A stretch of DNA of 64,000 bases from Treponema sp. GTDB lineage: Bacteria; Spirochaetota; Spirochaetia; Treponematales; Breznakiellaceae. The notes beneath the pieces are model-generated. The model ran no database searches. It saw only the letters and a program-made list of their open reading frames with translations, and had not been told where the DNA came from. Location: positions 1-64,000 of the forward strand of contig JAISNI010000052.1 of the NCBI GenBank assembly GCA_031276295.1. Reading direction: 5' to 3'. Shown here piece by piece: positions 1-6,962 of this stretch. The position numbers and the translations under genes are program-made. The stretch's first letter is position 1; every line of letters starts with the position of its first letter.

Positions 1-122
1 ACCCGGTAGATCAGGGTATCGGATTTCCGGTACCGGTCGTAGGGTTCTTCGGGGAGGAAGGTATAAAAGGCCTGATCATAACCGGGAAGGACCGTCAGGA
101 GGCGGCGCCTTTTTTCCGGCAC
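1..122 (-). CDS. Partial coding fragment at left edge, family uncertain
   Basis: Read on the minus strand, this stretch is an open frame with protein-like composition (LTVLPGYDQAFYTFLPEE, then an Arg/Tyr-rich stretch) that continues beyond position 1. An in-frame TAG lies at 132-134, and the first possible start is GTG at 120-122 with no clear ribosome site. It may be the C-terminal part of a longer gene broken upstream; the end of a RecF-like protein is one possibility. I cannot name the family with confidence. Confidence 0.3.
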   Translation of the reverse strand, partial: MPEKRRRLLTVLPGYDQAFYTFLPEEPYDRYRKSDTLIYR

Positions 123-237
123 AATACTTGACTAAAAGTGTTTTTTGCTGATAAGCTAAGATGATTTTAATATAACCTATTTTGAAATGAGCTCGCCTGT
201 CCGAATAGGCAGGGCCAAAAAAAGGGAGAGGGATAAG

Positions 238-266
238 TGAACATCGTACATAATTTCTTATATAAT
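238..266 (+). promoter_or_regulatory. Candidate sigma-70 promoter next to poly-C tract
   Basis: TGAACA at 238-243 and TATAAT at 261-266 are separated by 17 bp. The predicted start of transcription, near 273, is only a few bases before the 18-C tract at 277-294. It would read toward the lipoprotein gene at 534 with a leader of about 260 nt. Confidence 0.5.
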
Positions 267-276
267 AAAATTTATA

Positions 277-294
277 CCCCCCCCCCCCCCCCCC
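277..294. repeat. Homopolymer tract of 18 C
   Basis: Eighteen consecutive cytosines lie between a TATAAT box and the lipoprotein gene. Homopolymers of this length slip during replication. In Treponema pallidum, poly-G tracts upstream of tpr genes tune transcription. Here the tract falls at the start of the predicted transcript, so its length could affect initiation or the leader. This is inference; the tract itself is plain. Confidence 0.9.
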
Positions 295-533
295 GCGCGG
301 TTTAGCTTGTAAGCCTTTTATACAGTCCATTTATTTTCCTCTCGCTCGCACCCCGGTACATCCCGGGGCTTTCTTTTTTTCTATTTTTAATCCGCACACC
401 GTGATACCTGATTCTTCCTTCCGCGGAACGGTCGGCGCGCCGGTATGGCCGTACCCTATAACTTGGAGACCGCTGTTTCATCACCTCGCGTGTTGAAGCA
501 GGCTCATATATTTTTATTCTCAAGGAGATAACG

Positions 534-1364
534 ATGAAAAAGCACAGTGTGTTGATGGGGCTGTTAAGTGTTTTGCTTATGGCCGGATTGATGTTTAGCG
601 CCTGCCCCATGGACAATGACGACGACGATGATGATGGCGGACTATCCGCACCAAGTACGGAAGATTTGCCGGGCCTGCCGGAGAACACCGCATACGTTAC
701 TAAGGATGGGGCAGAGGCGTTGCTGGGTACGGTGAAGAACGTTTTTGAATCGGTGTCTTCGGCGTTTCAGGGAGTTATTGAGAAGGAGTTTGAGTCAGCG
801 GAACCACCGGAGGATGGAAAATATTTTTTTGAAGTTAAGGATGATACCAGCGTCGAGGGATTGAAGATAAATGTTACGGGCAACGGCAGTTTCTCATCCA
901 ATCCTCCCGACATGACTGAAAACCATGACTTCAAAGCGGGCGATTATTATGAGAAAATCTCTCACCTTTATGCTGCTGCCGATTTTACCAGCGATAAAGA
1001 GGAAGCGGGAGTGACCATTCGCAAGGGCAGCTCAATCCAGAACAAAGCGGACGAGTATCAGAAAGTCAGTAGTATAAAAGATGCTACTACGCAGCAGCAG
1101 GAATCAGAAAAGAGTTCTATGACCGGCGGCCTGACGGTATACAGCGACGGGAAGGGCGGAAAGATAATTCTTGAGGCCAACAAGGTCGAAGATTCGAAGC
1201 GGGAATCGGGCGAAGATAAACCGACAGTCAACTCCACCTATACCGGATTCTTGGCCGTGTACGGGCAGGATGACACAGAGGTGTATAAGTTGGTTATTGA
1301 AAATGAAGAAACGTACAAGAAAGCGCTCGCGTATTTTTATAGCGGGGAGGACGAGGACGACTAA
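534..1364 (+). CDS. Putative lipoprotein of unknown function
   Basis: 276 aa. The N-terminus is a classic lipoprotein signal: MKK, a hydrophobic stretch, then FSAC with the lipidated Cys at residue 24. A run of aspartates follows at about residues 27-34, typical of a flexible tether just outside the membrane. The remainder is soluble, acidic and rich in Ser/Thr/Lys, with no family I recognise. The acidic run could bind divalent cations, but nothing else supports that. The start is set by AAGGAG six bases before ATG. The gene is monocistronic and sits 240 bp downstream of a poly-C tract and promoter, so expression may be phase-variable, as suits a surface lipoprotein. The frame ends in a second acidic cluster. 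Confidence 0.75.
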   Translation: MKKHSVLMGLLSVLLMAGLMFSACPMDNDDDDDDGGLSAPSTEDLPGLPENTAYVTKDGAEALLGTVKNVFESVSSAFQGVIEKEFESAEPPEDGKYFFEVKDDTSVEGLKINVTGNGSFSSNPPDMTENHDFKAGDYYEKISHLYAAADFTSDKEEAGVTIRKGSSIQNKADEYQKVSSIKDATTQQQESEKSSMTGGLTVYSDGKGGKIILEANKVEDSKRESGEDKPTVNSTYTGFLAVYGQDDTEVYKLVIENEETYKKALAYFYSGEDEDD

Positions 1365-1375
1365 AACGCAGGGCT

Positions 1376-1390
1376 AACGCCGTAGGCGTT
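1376..1390. other. Small hairpin after lipoprotein gene
   Basis: AACGCC and GGCGTT flank a three-base loop just after the lipoprotein stop codon. There is no T-run, so it is not a classical terminator. The rest of 1391-1530 holds a degenerate short repeat built on TTCGTG/CACGAA words and no gene. Confidence 0.35.
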
Positions 1391-1534
1391 CACCTTGCAA
1401 ACAGCCGTAAAGGCATGGAAAAGATAATAGCCGCGAACGGCGCGAAAAGACACGAACTTTTGTGCTTCCCGAGTTCGTGAAATTTCGTGTAGTTCGTGGT
1501 TGTTTTTTCCCATTTGATGGGGCAACGCGCGCTA

Positions 1535-1563
1535 TTTACATTTTTTGATAAATTCGTTATAAT
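1535..1563 (+). promoter_or_regulatory. Strong promoter whose +1 falls on the ATG
   Basis: TTTACA (1535-1540), a 17-bp spacer and a perfect TATAAT (1558-1563) are followed by ATG at 1570, six bases after the -10 box. Transcription would begin at or within a base or two of the start codon, predicting a leaderless mRNA. No ribosome-binding site precedes the ATG, which agrees. Confidence 0.65.
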
Positions 1564-1569
1564 TTTGTT

Positions 1570-1965
1570 ATGCTGTTTTTTTTAGTACCCTTGTCGGTAG
1601 TTATCCTGACCGGTATTATCTATTTTGCGGTTTCCCTTAAATCCGAAACGGCGGTTCGGAGGACGGCAATTATAGCGCTTATTGTAATAGGTCTTGCCGT
1701 TATTGCCAGCCTTATCGTTATATTCTCCGAGCCGGTAAAGGCAACAGGTTCGGGTATTCCGGGGTTCCCGGCAGTTCCGGTAAAGCCTGTTAAGACAAAT
1801 TCTCCGTGGGTACTGTTATTTTCGATAATTTTCCTTATTTTTATCGCTTTAATACTATTTATCGCCTTTAGACAGCAGAAGAAACTGGAAAATGAGAAAG
1901 CAAAAAAAACGCACAATGCGGACGATGATTCCGGGGACCTGGATTTACCCTGGGAAAGGAAGTAA
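1570..1965 (+). CDS. Small membrane protein of unknown function
   Basis: 131 aa. Three hydrophobic segments are visible, at about residues 1-22, 34-54 and 77-100, followed by a charged cytoplasmic-looking tail (RQQKKLENEKAKK, then an acidic stretch). A Pro/Gly-rich loop joins the second and third segments. I recognise no enzymatic motif. The start ATG coincides with the predicted transcription start, suggesting leaderless translation. The gene is followed after three bases by a GNAT acetyltransferase whose ribosome site lies inside this gene's last codons, so the two are probably co-transcribed and translationally linked. Confidence 0.6.
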   Translation: MLFFLVPLSVVILTGIIYFAVSLKSETAVRRTAIIALIVIGLAVIASLIVIFSEPVKATGSGIPGFPAVPVKPVKTNSPWVLLFSIIFLIFIALILFIAFRQQKKLENEKAKKTHNADDDSGDLDLPWERK

Positions 1966-1968
1966 TAT

Positions 1969-2583
1969 ATGCAGATAAACATAAGGCCGCCGGCCGTACA
2001 GGATATACCGTATCTGTACGAAATATGCCTTAAAACCGGAAAGGCGGGGGAAGATGCCTCGGCTCTTTTTAAGGACCCCTATATGCTGGGCCAGTACTAT
2101 GCGGCGCCTTACGCATTTTATCCTGATTCGATATGCTTTATTGCCGCAGAGGACGGCATACCTCAGGGCTATATTGTCTGTGCGCCGGATACGGAAGATT
2201 ACGGGAAATGGCTGGAGAAAAGCTGGCTACCCCTGCTCCGTGAACGTTACCCCCAGCCCTATCCCGCAGAAAAAATCGCTTCCGAAACTGAAAGCCGTAT
2301 GGCGCTTGTCTTCCACAAACAGCACCCCGTTCCGCAGCCGGCTTGGTATGCCCTGTACCCGGCGCATCTGCACATAGATCTGCTCAAGACCATACAGGGC
2401 AAGGGCTGGGGCAGGCGTCTGATGGAAAGCCTGTGGTCTGCCCTGTCGGAACGGAAAGTTCCGGGTCTGCACCTCGGGGTAAATAGGACAAATACCGGCG
2501 CCCTTGCCTTCTACAAGAAAATGGGCTTTTCCAGTCTGGCAGAGGACGAGGGCGGTTTTACCCTGGGAAAGGCGCTTAGCTGA
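1969..2583 (+). CDS. GNAT-family N-acetyltransferase
   Basis: 204 aa. The Gcn5-related fold is shown by the acetyl-CoA pyrophosphate-binding motif QGKGWGRRLMESL at about residues 143-155, preceded by a beta-strand (HLHIDLLK), and by the C-terminal NTGALAFYKKMGF segment that closes the CoA site. GNAT enzymes transfer the acetyl group of acetyl-CoA to an amine. The acceptor (small molecule or protein) cannot be read from the sequence. The start has a purine-rich site (GGAAAGGAAG) inside the end of the upstream membrane-protein gene. The 3' end overlaps the convergent epimerase gene by 8 bases. Confidence 0.85.
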   Translation: MQINIRPPAVQDIPYLYEICLKTGKAGEDASALFKDPYMLGQYYAAPYAFYPDSICFIAAEDGIPQGYIVCAPDTEDYGKWLEKSWLPLLRERYPQPYPAEKIASETESRMALVFHKQHPVPQPAWYALYPAHLHIDLLKTIQGKGWGRRLMESLWSALSERKVPGLHLGVNRTNTGALAFYKKMGFSSLAEDEGGFTLGKALS

Positions 2584-3610
2584 TCCGCAGTTCCTCCAGA
2601 AGTCTGCCCCTGCCTTCGATAAGCCTGTCGCACCACGCGTCAAAATCTGGATCTTCCCGCTGGCATTCCTTATGGGTCAGCACGTAATTAACGGTTTCCC
2701 GTACCCCCTGATCAAAGCGGACCCCGGCAGTGAAGCCGGGAACCAGACGCAGAAGTTTTGTATTATCAAAGACCACGGAAGTGGCCTTGTCCCCGATAAG
2801 CCCTCCCAAAAAATTGTACGGACCGACAAGGCTGAGGAATTCGCTTGAAATATGCACCGCCTTGAGGTTCTTCCCCAGGGCAAGGGCTATAGATTCGTAT
2901 ATCTGATTCCAGGTAAGGGTTTCGCCGGAGGTGATCTGCACGGCCTCGCCTACGGCGCGTATATTCCCCATAAGTCCGATGAAGGCGTTGGCAAAATCGC
3001 TGTTATGCGTCATGGTCCACAGGCTCGATCCGTCCCCGTGGATAATCACCTTCTTCCCTTCAATAATCCGTTTAAGAACCTGCCAGCTTCCGTTTTTCCC
3101 GTGTACACCCAGCGGCACACTCCGCTCATCGTAGGTATGGCTTGGCCGTACTATAGTAACGGGGAAGCCCTTTTCCCGGTACAACTTCATAAGCAGGTCT
3201 TCCAGGGCAATCTTGTTCCGTGCGTATTCCCAGTAGGGGTTTGCAAGGGGGGTACTTTCGGTAACGCGGTAATCCGAAAGCGGTTTCTGGTAAACAGACG
3301 CGGAGCTTATACAGATATACTGGTTGGTCTTGCCGGAAAAAAGCCTGAAATCCCTTTCAACCTGATTGGGAGTAAAGGCGATAAAATCCGCAACCACATC
3401 AAATGTCTGCCCTGACAGCTTTGCGGCGATAACATTCTCCGATTCGGCATTGACATCGCACTGTATCTCAACAAGGTTCCCCTTGGTTCCCGCGATATCC
3501 CTGTTCCGGTTCCCCCGGTTAAGAAGCCAGAGCTCCCATCCCTGTTCCAGAACTTTCCGTGTAATAGCGGCGCTGATTGTACCTGACCCGCCTATGAATA
3601 ATGCTTTCAT
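2576..3610 (-). CDS. NAD-dependent epimerase/dehydratase (extended SDR)
   Basis: 344 aa. The N-terminal Rossmann motif GGSGTIS at residues 7-13 binds NAD(P), and the catalytic YxxxK is Tyr129-Lys133 (YARNK), with an SSASVY serine strand just before. The length fits extended short-chain dehydrogenases that act on nucleotide sugars or similar substrates. GGSGTIS rather than GxxGxxG, together with the TPNQVERD segment, resembles the mRNA-binding/CSP41-like and isoflavone-reductase-like branch, so the substrate is open. It is monocistronic and convergent with the GNAT gene. Nothing in the sequence indicates its regulation. Confidence 0.8.
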   Translation of the reverse strand: MKALFIGGSGTISAAITRKVLEQGWELWLLNRGNRNRDIAGTKGNLVEIQCDVNAESENVIAAKLSGQTFDVVADFIAFTPNQVERDFRLFSGKTNQYICISSASVYQKPLSDYRVTESTPLANPYWEYARNKIALEDLLMKLYREKGFPVTIVRPSHTYDERSVPLGVHGKNGSWQVLKRIIEGKKVIIHGDGSSLWTMTHNSDFANAFIGLMGNIRAVGEAVQITSGETLTWNQIYESIALALGKNLKAVHISSEFLSLVGPYNFLGGLIGDKATSVVFDNTKLLRLVPGFTAGVRFDQGVRETVNYVLTHKECQREDPDFDAWCDRLIEGRGRLLEELRIS

Positions 3611-3771
3611 AGTCTTAGTATATCATAGATTAGGAAGGAGAGGGAATAGGAGTGTGCGGGCATATTCATAGCCCCAACATTCCAACCGAACCGGCGCGGG
3701 GCTCCTTACATGGCAGATAGTGGAGCCTCCTATGTCGAAAAAACACGGTTTGCCCCCGGACGGTTTGTCCT

Positions 3772-4767
3772 TTATCCGTAAAAATTCCCTGCCCCGATGG
3801 TTGTTTCCAGCCCGTATTTAGCCGCCGTAACCGCGGCGTAATCGCCGATCTCGTCTCCCAGGATGCCCGGAACCACCCGGCAGGCTTCCCTCGATGCGGA
3901 GAGGGTTTCCTTTTTGATCACTTCTTCCGCATGGGGCCACAGTTCATTCCGGCTTCTGGCAAAGATGCTGCCTATGACGATCATTTCAGGATTGAGGGTG
4001 TCTATGATGATAGAAAGACCCTGCCCCAGCCTTCTGCCGGCCTCGGCATAGATCTGCCGGGCCAGAGGGTCTCCCTTTTCCGCAGCGCGGCCCACCGATT
4101 TGGCGCTCAGGTTTTCCAAATCCCCATAGCCCGGACAGATTGAAGGGCTTCTTCCCTGCTGAAGTTCCGCCTCCGCCATAGCCCGGGCCAGGCGGGCTAT
4201 GCCCCCGCCGGAACAGAAGCCTTCGAAGGAGCCTGTCTTACCGTAACCCGGCGGGCCGTACTCCGCAAGCCTGATGTGGCCTATCTCGCCGGCCATGCCG
4301 GATGCCCCGGAATAAAGCCGGCCGTTGAGGACCAGGCCGGCGCCGAGGCCCGTCCCGAAGGTGATAAAGACCAGGGAATCACAGCCTTTCCCCGCGCCGT
4401 ATTTCCATTCCGCCAGAGCGCCGGCGTCGGCGTCGTTTTGGAGGAAGGCGGGTATGCCCATAGCGGCCTGAAAATACGCGGTTACCCCGATCCTGTCCCA
4501 GCCGGGAAGGTTCGGCGGGGACAGGATGAGCCCCCGCTTCCGGTCAAGGGGGCCGCCGCAGCTTATCCCTATGGCGGCGGGTTTTTCCGCCGCGTCTTTG
4601 GCCAAGCGCTCCGCATCGTCAAGGAGCAGTTTCAGCATTGCGGTGGGAGCCCGTTCCCCCGCGGCGCGTTCATTCCCCCGGGAGACAAAGCGGAGTTCCC
4701 CGCCCTCGTCCCGCCCCAGGGATACCCGGCATTTGGTTCCCCCTATATCAACACCCAAAAGATACAT
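3772..4767 (-). CDS. ROK-family sugar kinase or regulator lacking the zinc cysteines
   Basis: 331 aa from the ATG at 4767, preceded by GGAGGG; an upstream in-frame ATG is less well placed. The N-terminal phosphate-1 motif GVDIGGTKCRVSLG and the ROK core GTGLGAGLVLNG followed by GEIGHIRL are clear. ROK proteins usually carry CGCGxxGCxE after the GHI motif. Here the matching segment reads GPPGYGKTGSFEGFC, with all three zinc-ligand cysteines replaced. No helix-turn-helix precedes the kinase domain, so a sugar kinase (glucokinase-like) is more likely than a repressor. Specificity is unknown, and loss of the zinc may alter folding or activity. Confidence 0.8.
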   Translation of the reverse strand: MYLLGVDIGGTKCRVSLGRDEGGELRFVSRGNERAAGERAPTAMLKLLLDDAERLAKDAAEKPAAIGISCGGPLDRKRGLILSPPNLPGWDRIGVTAYFQAAMGIPAFLQNDADAGALAEWKYGAGKGCDSLVFITFGTGLGAGLVLNGRLYSGASGMAGEIGHIRLAEYGPPGYGKTGSFEGFCSGGGIARLARAMAEAELQQGRSPSICPGYGDLENLSAKSVGRAAEKGDPLARQIYAEAGRRLGQGLSIIIDTLNPEMIVIGSIFARSRNELWPHAEEVIKKETLSASREACRVVPGILGDEIGDYAAVTAAKYGLETTIGAGNFYG

Positions 4768-4981
4768 GGCACCCTCCAAACAGCATTTGATCTATCAGTT
4801 CAATGCAACGGCTCCGGAAGGAATCGGTAATGATCCTCATAGCATACTTATAAACCCGAAATAAAAAATGGTCAACAAAAAGGAAAATGAGCCGAATTCA
4901 TAAATTATTGATAAGCCCAACCGTTGCGGGCGGAAAGCGGCAGGCGTATACTCACTTCGTTTAAAACCTCCGTAAAACCTC

Positions 4982-5012
4982 TTGACTTAACCTTAACGTT
5001 AAGATTTATAGT
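4982..5012 (+). promoter_or_regulatory. MerR-type promoter with palindromic operator
   Basis: TTGACT (4982-4987) and TATAGT (5007-5012) are separated by 19 bp instead of 17. A perfect 12-bp palindrome CTTAACGTTAAG (4992-5003) is centred in the spacer. Overlong spacers with a central palindrome are the hallmark of promoters untwisted by MerR-family activators. The target is the aldo-keto reductase at 5083. No merR gene is in the window. Confidence 0.75.
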
Positions 5013-5082
5013 TTTGCTGGTTGAATCGGTTATGAAAACCGATTTTAAAAGCATCATTTTAATACAAGAGAGGTATGAAAGA

Positions 5083-6234
5083 ATGCAATACCGGACCTAT
5101 GGAAAACTTGGGTTTAAGGTGTCGGCGCTGGGAATGGGCTGCATGAGGCTGCCCCGGATTATCAGGGGCAATGAGGCCATCGTAGATGTAGAGAGGGCCT
5201 TTGAAATGATCCGCTACGCGGCGGATCATGGGGTGAATTATTTTGATACGGCCTACGGTTACCACAACAAGACCAGTGAGGCCGTACTGGGAGAAGCCCT
5301 GGAAGGGGAACGCCGCGAAAAAGTTACGATTGTTACCAAGCAGCCTCTTGGCGCTATGGCTACCCAGGATGATATAAGAAAGAATCTGGAGAATACCCTT
5401 AAAAAGCTCAGGACCAGCTATATTGATGTGTACCTGATCCACAATATAGGGAAAGGCATCTGGGAAGAGATCAAGCAGCGGAAAATTATTGAAGAATACG
5501 AGAAATTCCGTGCGGAGGGTATGATAAAGGCTATAGGCTTCTCCTATCACGGCCAATTACCGGCCTTTCAGGAGGTTCTTGCGTACTACGATTGGGGTAT
5601 GTGCCAGATACAGCAGAACCTTATTGACGTGAAAAACGAGGCAACCGAGGAAGCCATACATCTGGCGGGCAAAAAAGGCTGCGCCCTTGTGATAATGGAA
5701 CCGCTGCGCGGCGGCTCCCTCGCAACGCCCCCTGATGCGGTTCAGGCTATCTACAATGAATATCCGGTTAAACGGAGCGGCGTTGAATGGGCTTTCCGTC
5801 ATGTTATAAACTACCCTGAAGTTAGTACCATCCTGTCGGGGGTGAGTACACTGGAACAGTTGAAAGAGGATATCGAGATATTTTCAAAAGAAGACGCGGT
5901 TCCGGGCTGTTTAAGCAAGGAAGAGGTATCCATTATCGCCAGGGTAAGGGAAAAGTACCTTTCTCTTAAATCCATCCCCTGTACGGCCTGCGAATACTGC
6001 CTGCCCTGTCCCAAGGGCGTCAATATTCCCGGCATATTCGGACGCTACAATGACGGGGTTATGTTCGGCAGTTACGATCAGCCCCGGCGCAGCTATATGT
6101 TTATGAGCCGCGGCAATTCCGACGCCTCCCTATGCGCGGCCTGCGGCGCCTGCGAGAAGAAATGCCCCCAGCATATAGACATTATCGACAAGCTCAAGAC
6201 CGCTCACGAAGCCTTGAAGGGCTGGATTGAGTAG
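5083..6234 (+). CDS. Aldo-keto reductase with C-terminal 4Fe-4S ferredoxin domain
   Basis: 383 aa from the ATG at 5083 (AGAGAGG upstream). An in-frame start farther upstream, at 4924, is excluded because the promoter lies inside that extension. The AKR catalytic tetrad is visible: Asp55 and Tyr58 (FDTAYGY), Lys86 (TKQPLG) and His120 (YLIHN). The C-terminal third carries two cysteine clusters, CTACEYCLPCPKG and CAACGACEKKCPQH, of the kind that bind two 4Fe-4S clusters. This is the common AKR/ferredoxin architecture of anaerobes. It probably reduces carbonyl compounds with electrons from NAD(P)H or a flavin/Fe-S chain. The MerR-type promoter implies induction by an electrophile, aldehyde or similar stress. 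Confidence 0.9.
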   Translation: MQYRTYGKLGFKVSALGMGCMRLPRIIRGNEAIVDVERAFEMIRYAADHGVNYFDTAYGYHNKTSEAVLGEALEGERREKVTIVTKQPLGAMATQDDIRKNLENTLKKLRTSYIDVYLIHNIGKGIWEEIKQRKIIEEYEKFRAEGMIKAIGFSYHGQLPAFQEVLAYYDWGMCQIQQNLIDVKNEATEEAIHLAGKKGCALVIMEPLRGGSLATPPDAVQAIYNEYPVKRSGVEWAFRHVINYPEVSTILSGVSTLEQLKEDIEIFSKEDAVPGCLSKEEVSIIARVREKYLSLKSIPCTACEYCLPCPKGVNIPGIFGRYNDGVMFGSYDQPRRSYMFMSRGNSDASLCAACGACEKKCPQHIDIIDKLKTAHEALKGWIE

Positions 6235-6303
6235 GCTCTGATAACACACATTTCACCAGGAGCCATGGGTTGAACCTGCGGCTTGACGGGTACAAAATTC
6301 TTA

Positions 6304-6332
6304 TTGCATGAATTTTTTGTCTGTGGTATACT
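6304..6332 (+). promoter_or_regulatory. Promoter of the TRAP operon
   Basis: TTGCAT (6304-6309), a 17-bp spacer and TATACT (6327-6332) would start transcription near 6339, giving a leader of about 95 nt before dctQ. Confidence 0.6.
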
Positions 6333-6347
6333 GTTTTTATTCGTGGG

Positions 6348-6376
6348 GATACCTCGTCGCGGAGCGGCGAGGTATC
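6348..6376 (+). promoter_or_regulatory. Stable hairpin in the TRAP operon leader
   Basis: GATACCTCG (6348-6356) and CGAGGTATC (6368-6376) pair perfectly, with a CGC/GCG continuation inside. It starts about 10 nt after the predicted transcription start. No U-run follows, so it is more likely a 5'-end stabiliser or protein/RNA-binding site than a terminator. Confidence 0.5.
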
Positions 6377-6434
6377 TTCGTTCCGAATTTTTATCGTTAA
6401 TCCTTGTCAAGCGCCTGGAACAGGAGGTAGTGTT

Positions 6435-6962
6435 TTGAATCTGTATAAAAAAATTGTTAATATGATTTGCTTTTTATTTGAGATCATAGGCGCTATTAGT
6501 CTGGGCGCTATGCTTGTGGTCGTTGCCATACAGGTGGTACTGCGGTATTTTTTCAATAACGCTCCGGGGTGGTCTGAAGAGATGGCCCGGCAATTCATGA
6601 TTCTTTTCTGTTTTATCGCAATGGCCCTGGGGGTACGGGATAAAATTCACATAGCTCTTACCATTATTGTAGAGAGGGCCCTTAAAAAAATTACTCTGCC
6701 CCTGGAGATACTCGGAAAGATTCTTATTTGTTTTATGGGGATTATGATGAGCGTTAATATGGGGCCCTATTTTACAAAACTAAGGTACAACCGCCTTCCG
6801 GGAACCGGAATACCGGTAGGTTACGAGTACCTTTTCCCTACAGCCGTGGGTATTCTTATAGCCCTCATTTCAGTTTACCAAATATACGATCACTTTAAGT
6901 ACGGTACGGATGAACAGCAGAGAAAACAGGATGATTTTACCAAGAAGGATGCCACACTATGA
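6435..6962 (+). CDS. dctQ: TRAP transporter small membrane subunit DctQ
   Basis: 175 aa starting at TTG (6435), chosen because AGGAGGTAG lies just upstream. Four transmembrane segments are visible, with the family-typical NNAPGWSEEMARQFMILFCFIAMALGVRD around residues 37-65 and PVGYEYLFP near the third helix. DctQ pairs with DctM to form the membrane part of a sodium- or proton-driven, binding-protein-dependent uptake system. It is the first gene of dctQ-dctM-dctP, and its end overlaps dctM by 4 bases (ATGA). Confidence 0.9.
   Translation: MNLYKKIVNMICFLFEIIGAISLGAMLVVVAIQVVLRYFFNNAPGWSEEMARQFMILFCFIAMALGVRDKIHIALTIIVERALKKITLPLEILGKILICFMGIMMSVNMGPYFTKLRYNRLPGTGIPVGYEYLFPTAVGILIALISVYQIYDHFKYGTDEQQRKQDDFTKKDATL

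Noticed and set aside
302..688. A 128-codon minus-strand frame across the poly-C leader and lipoprotein start
   Set aside because: It is low-complexity, antisense to the lipoprotein signal peptide and has no family resemblance.
4924..5082. N-terminal extension of the aldo-keto reductase starting at 4924
   Set aside because: The MerR-type promoter lies within it, the residues do not resemble the family, and the ATG at 5083 has a ribosome site.
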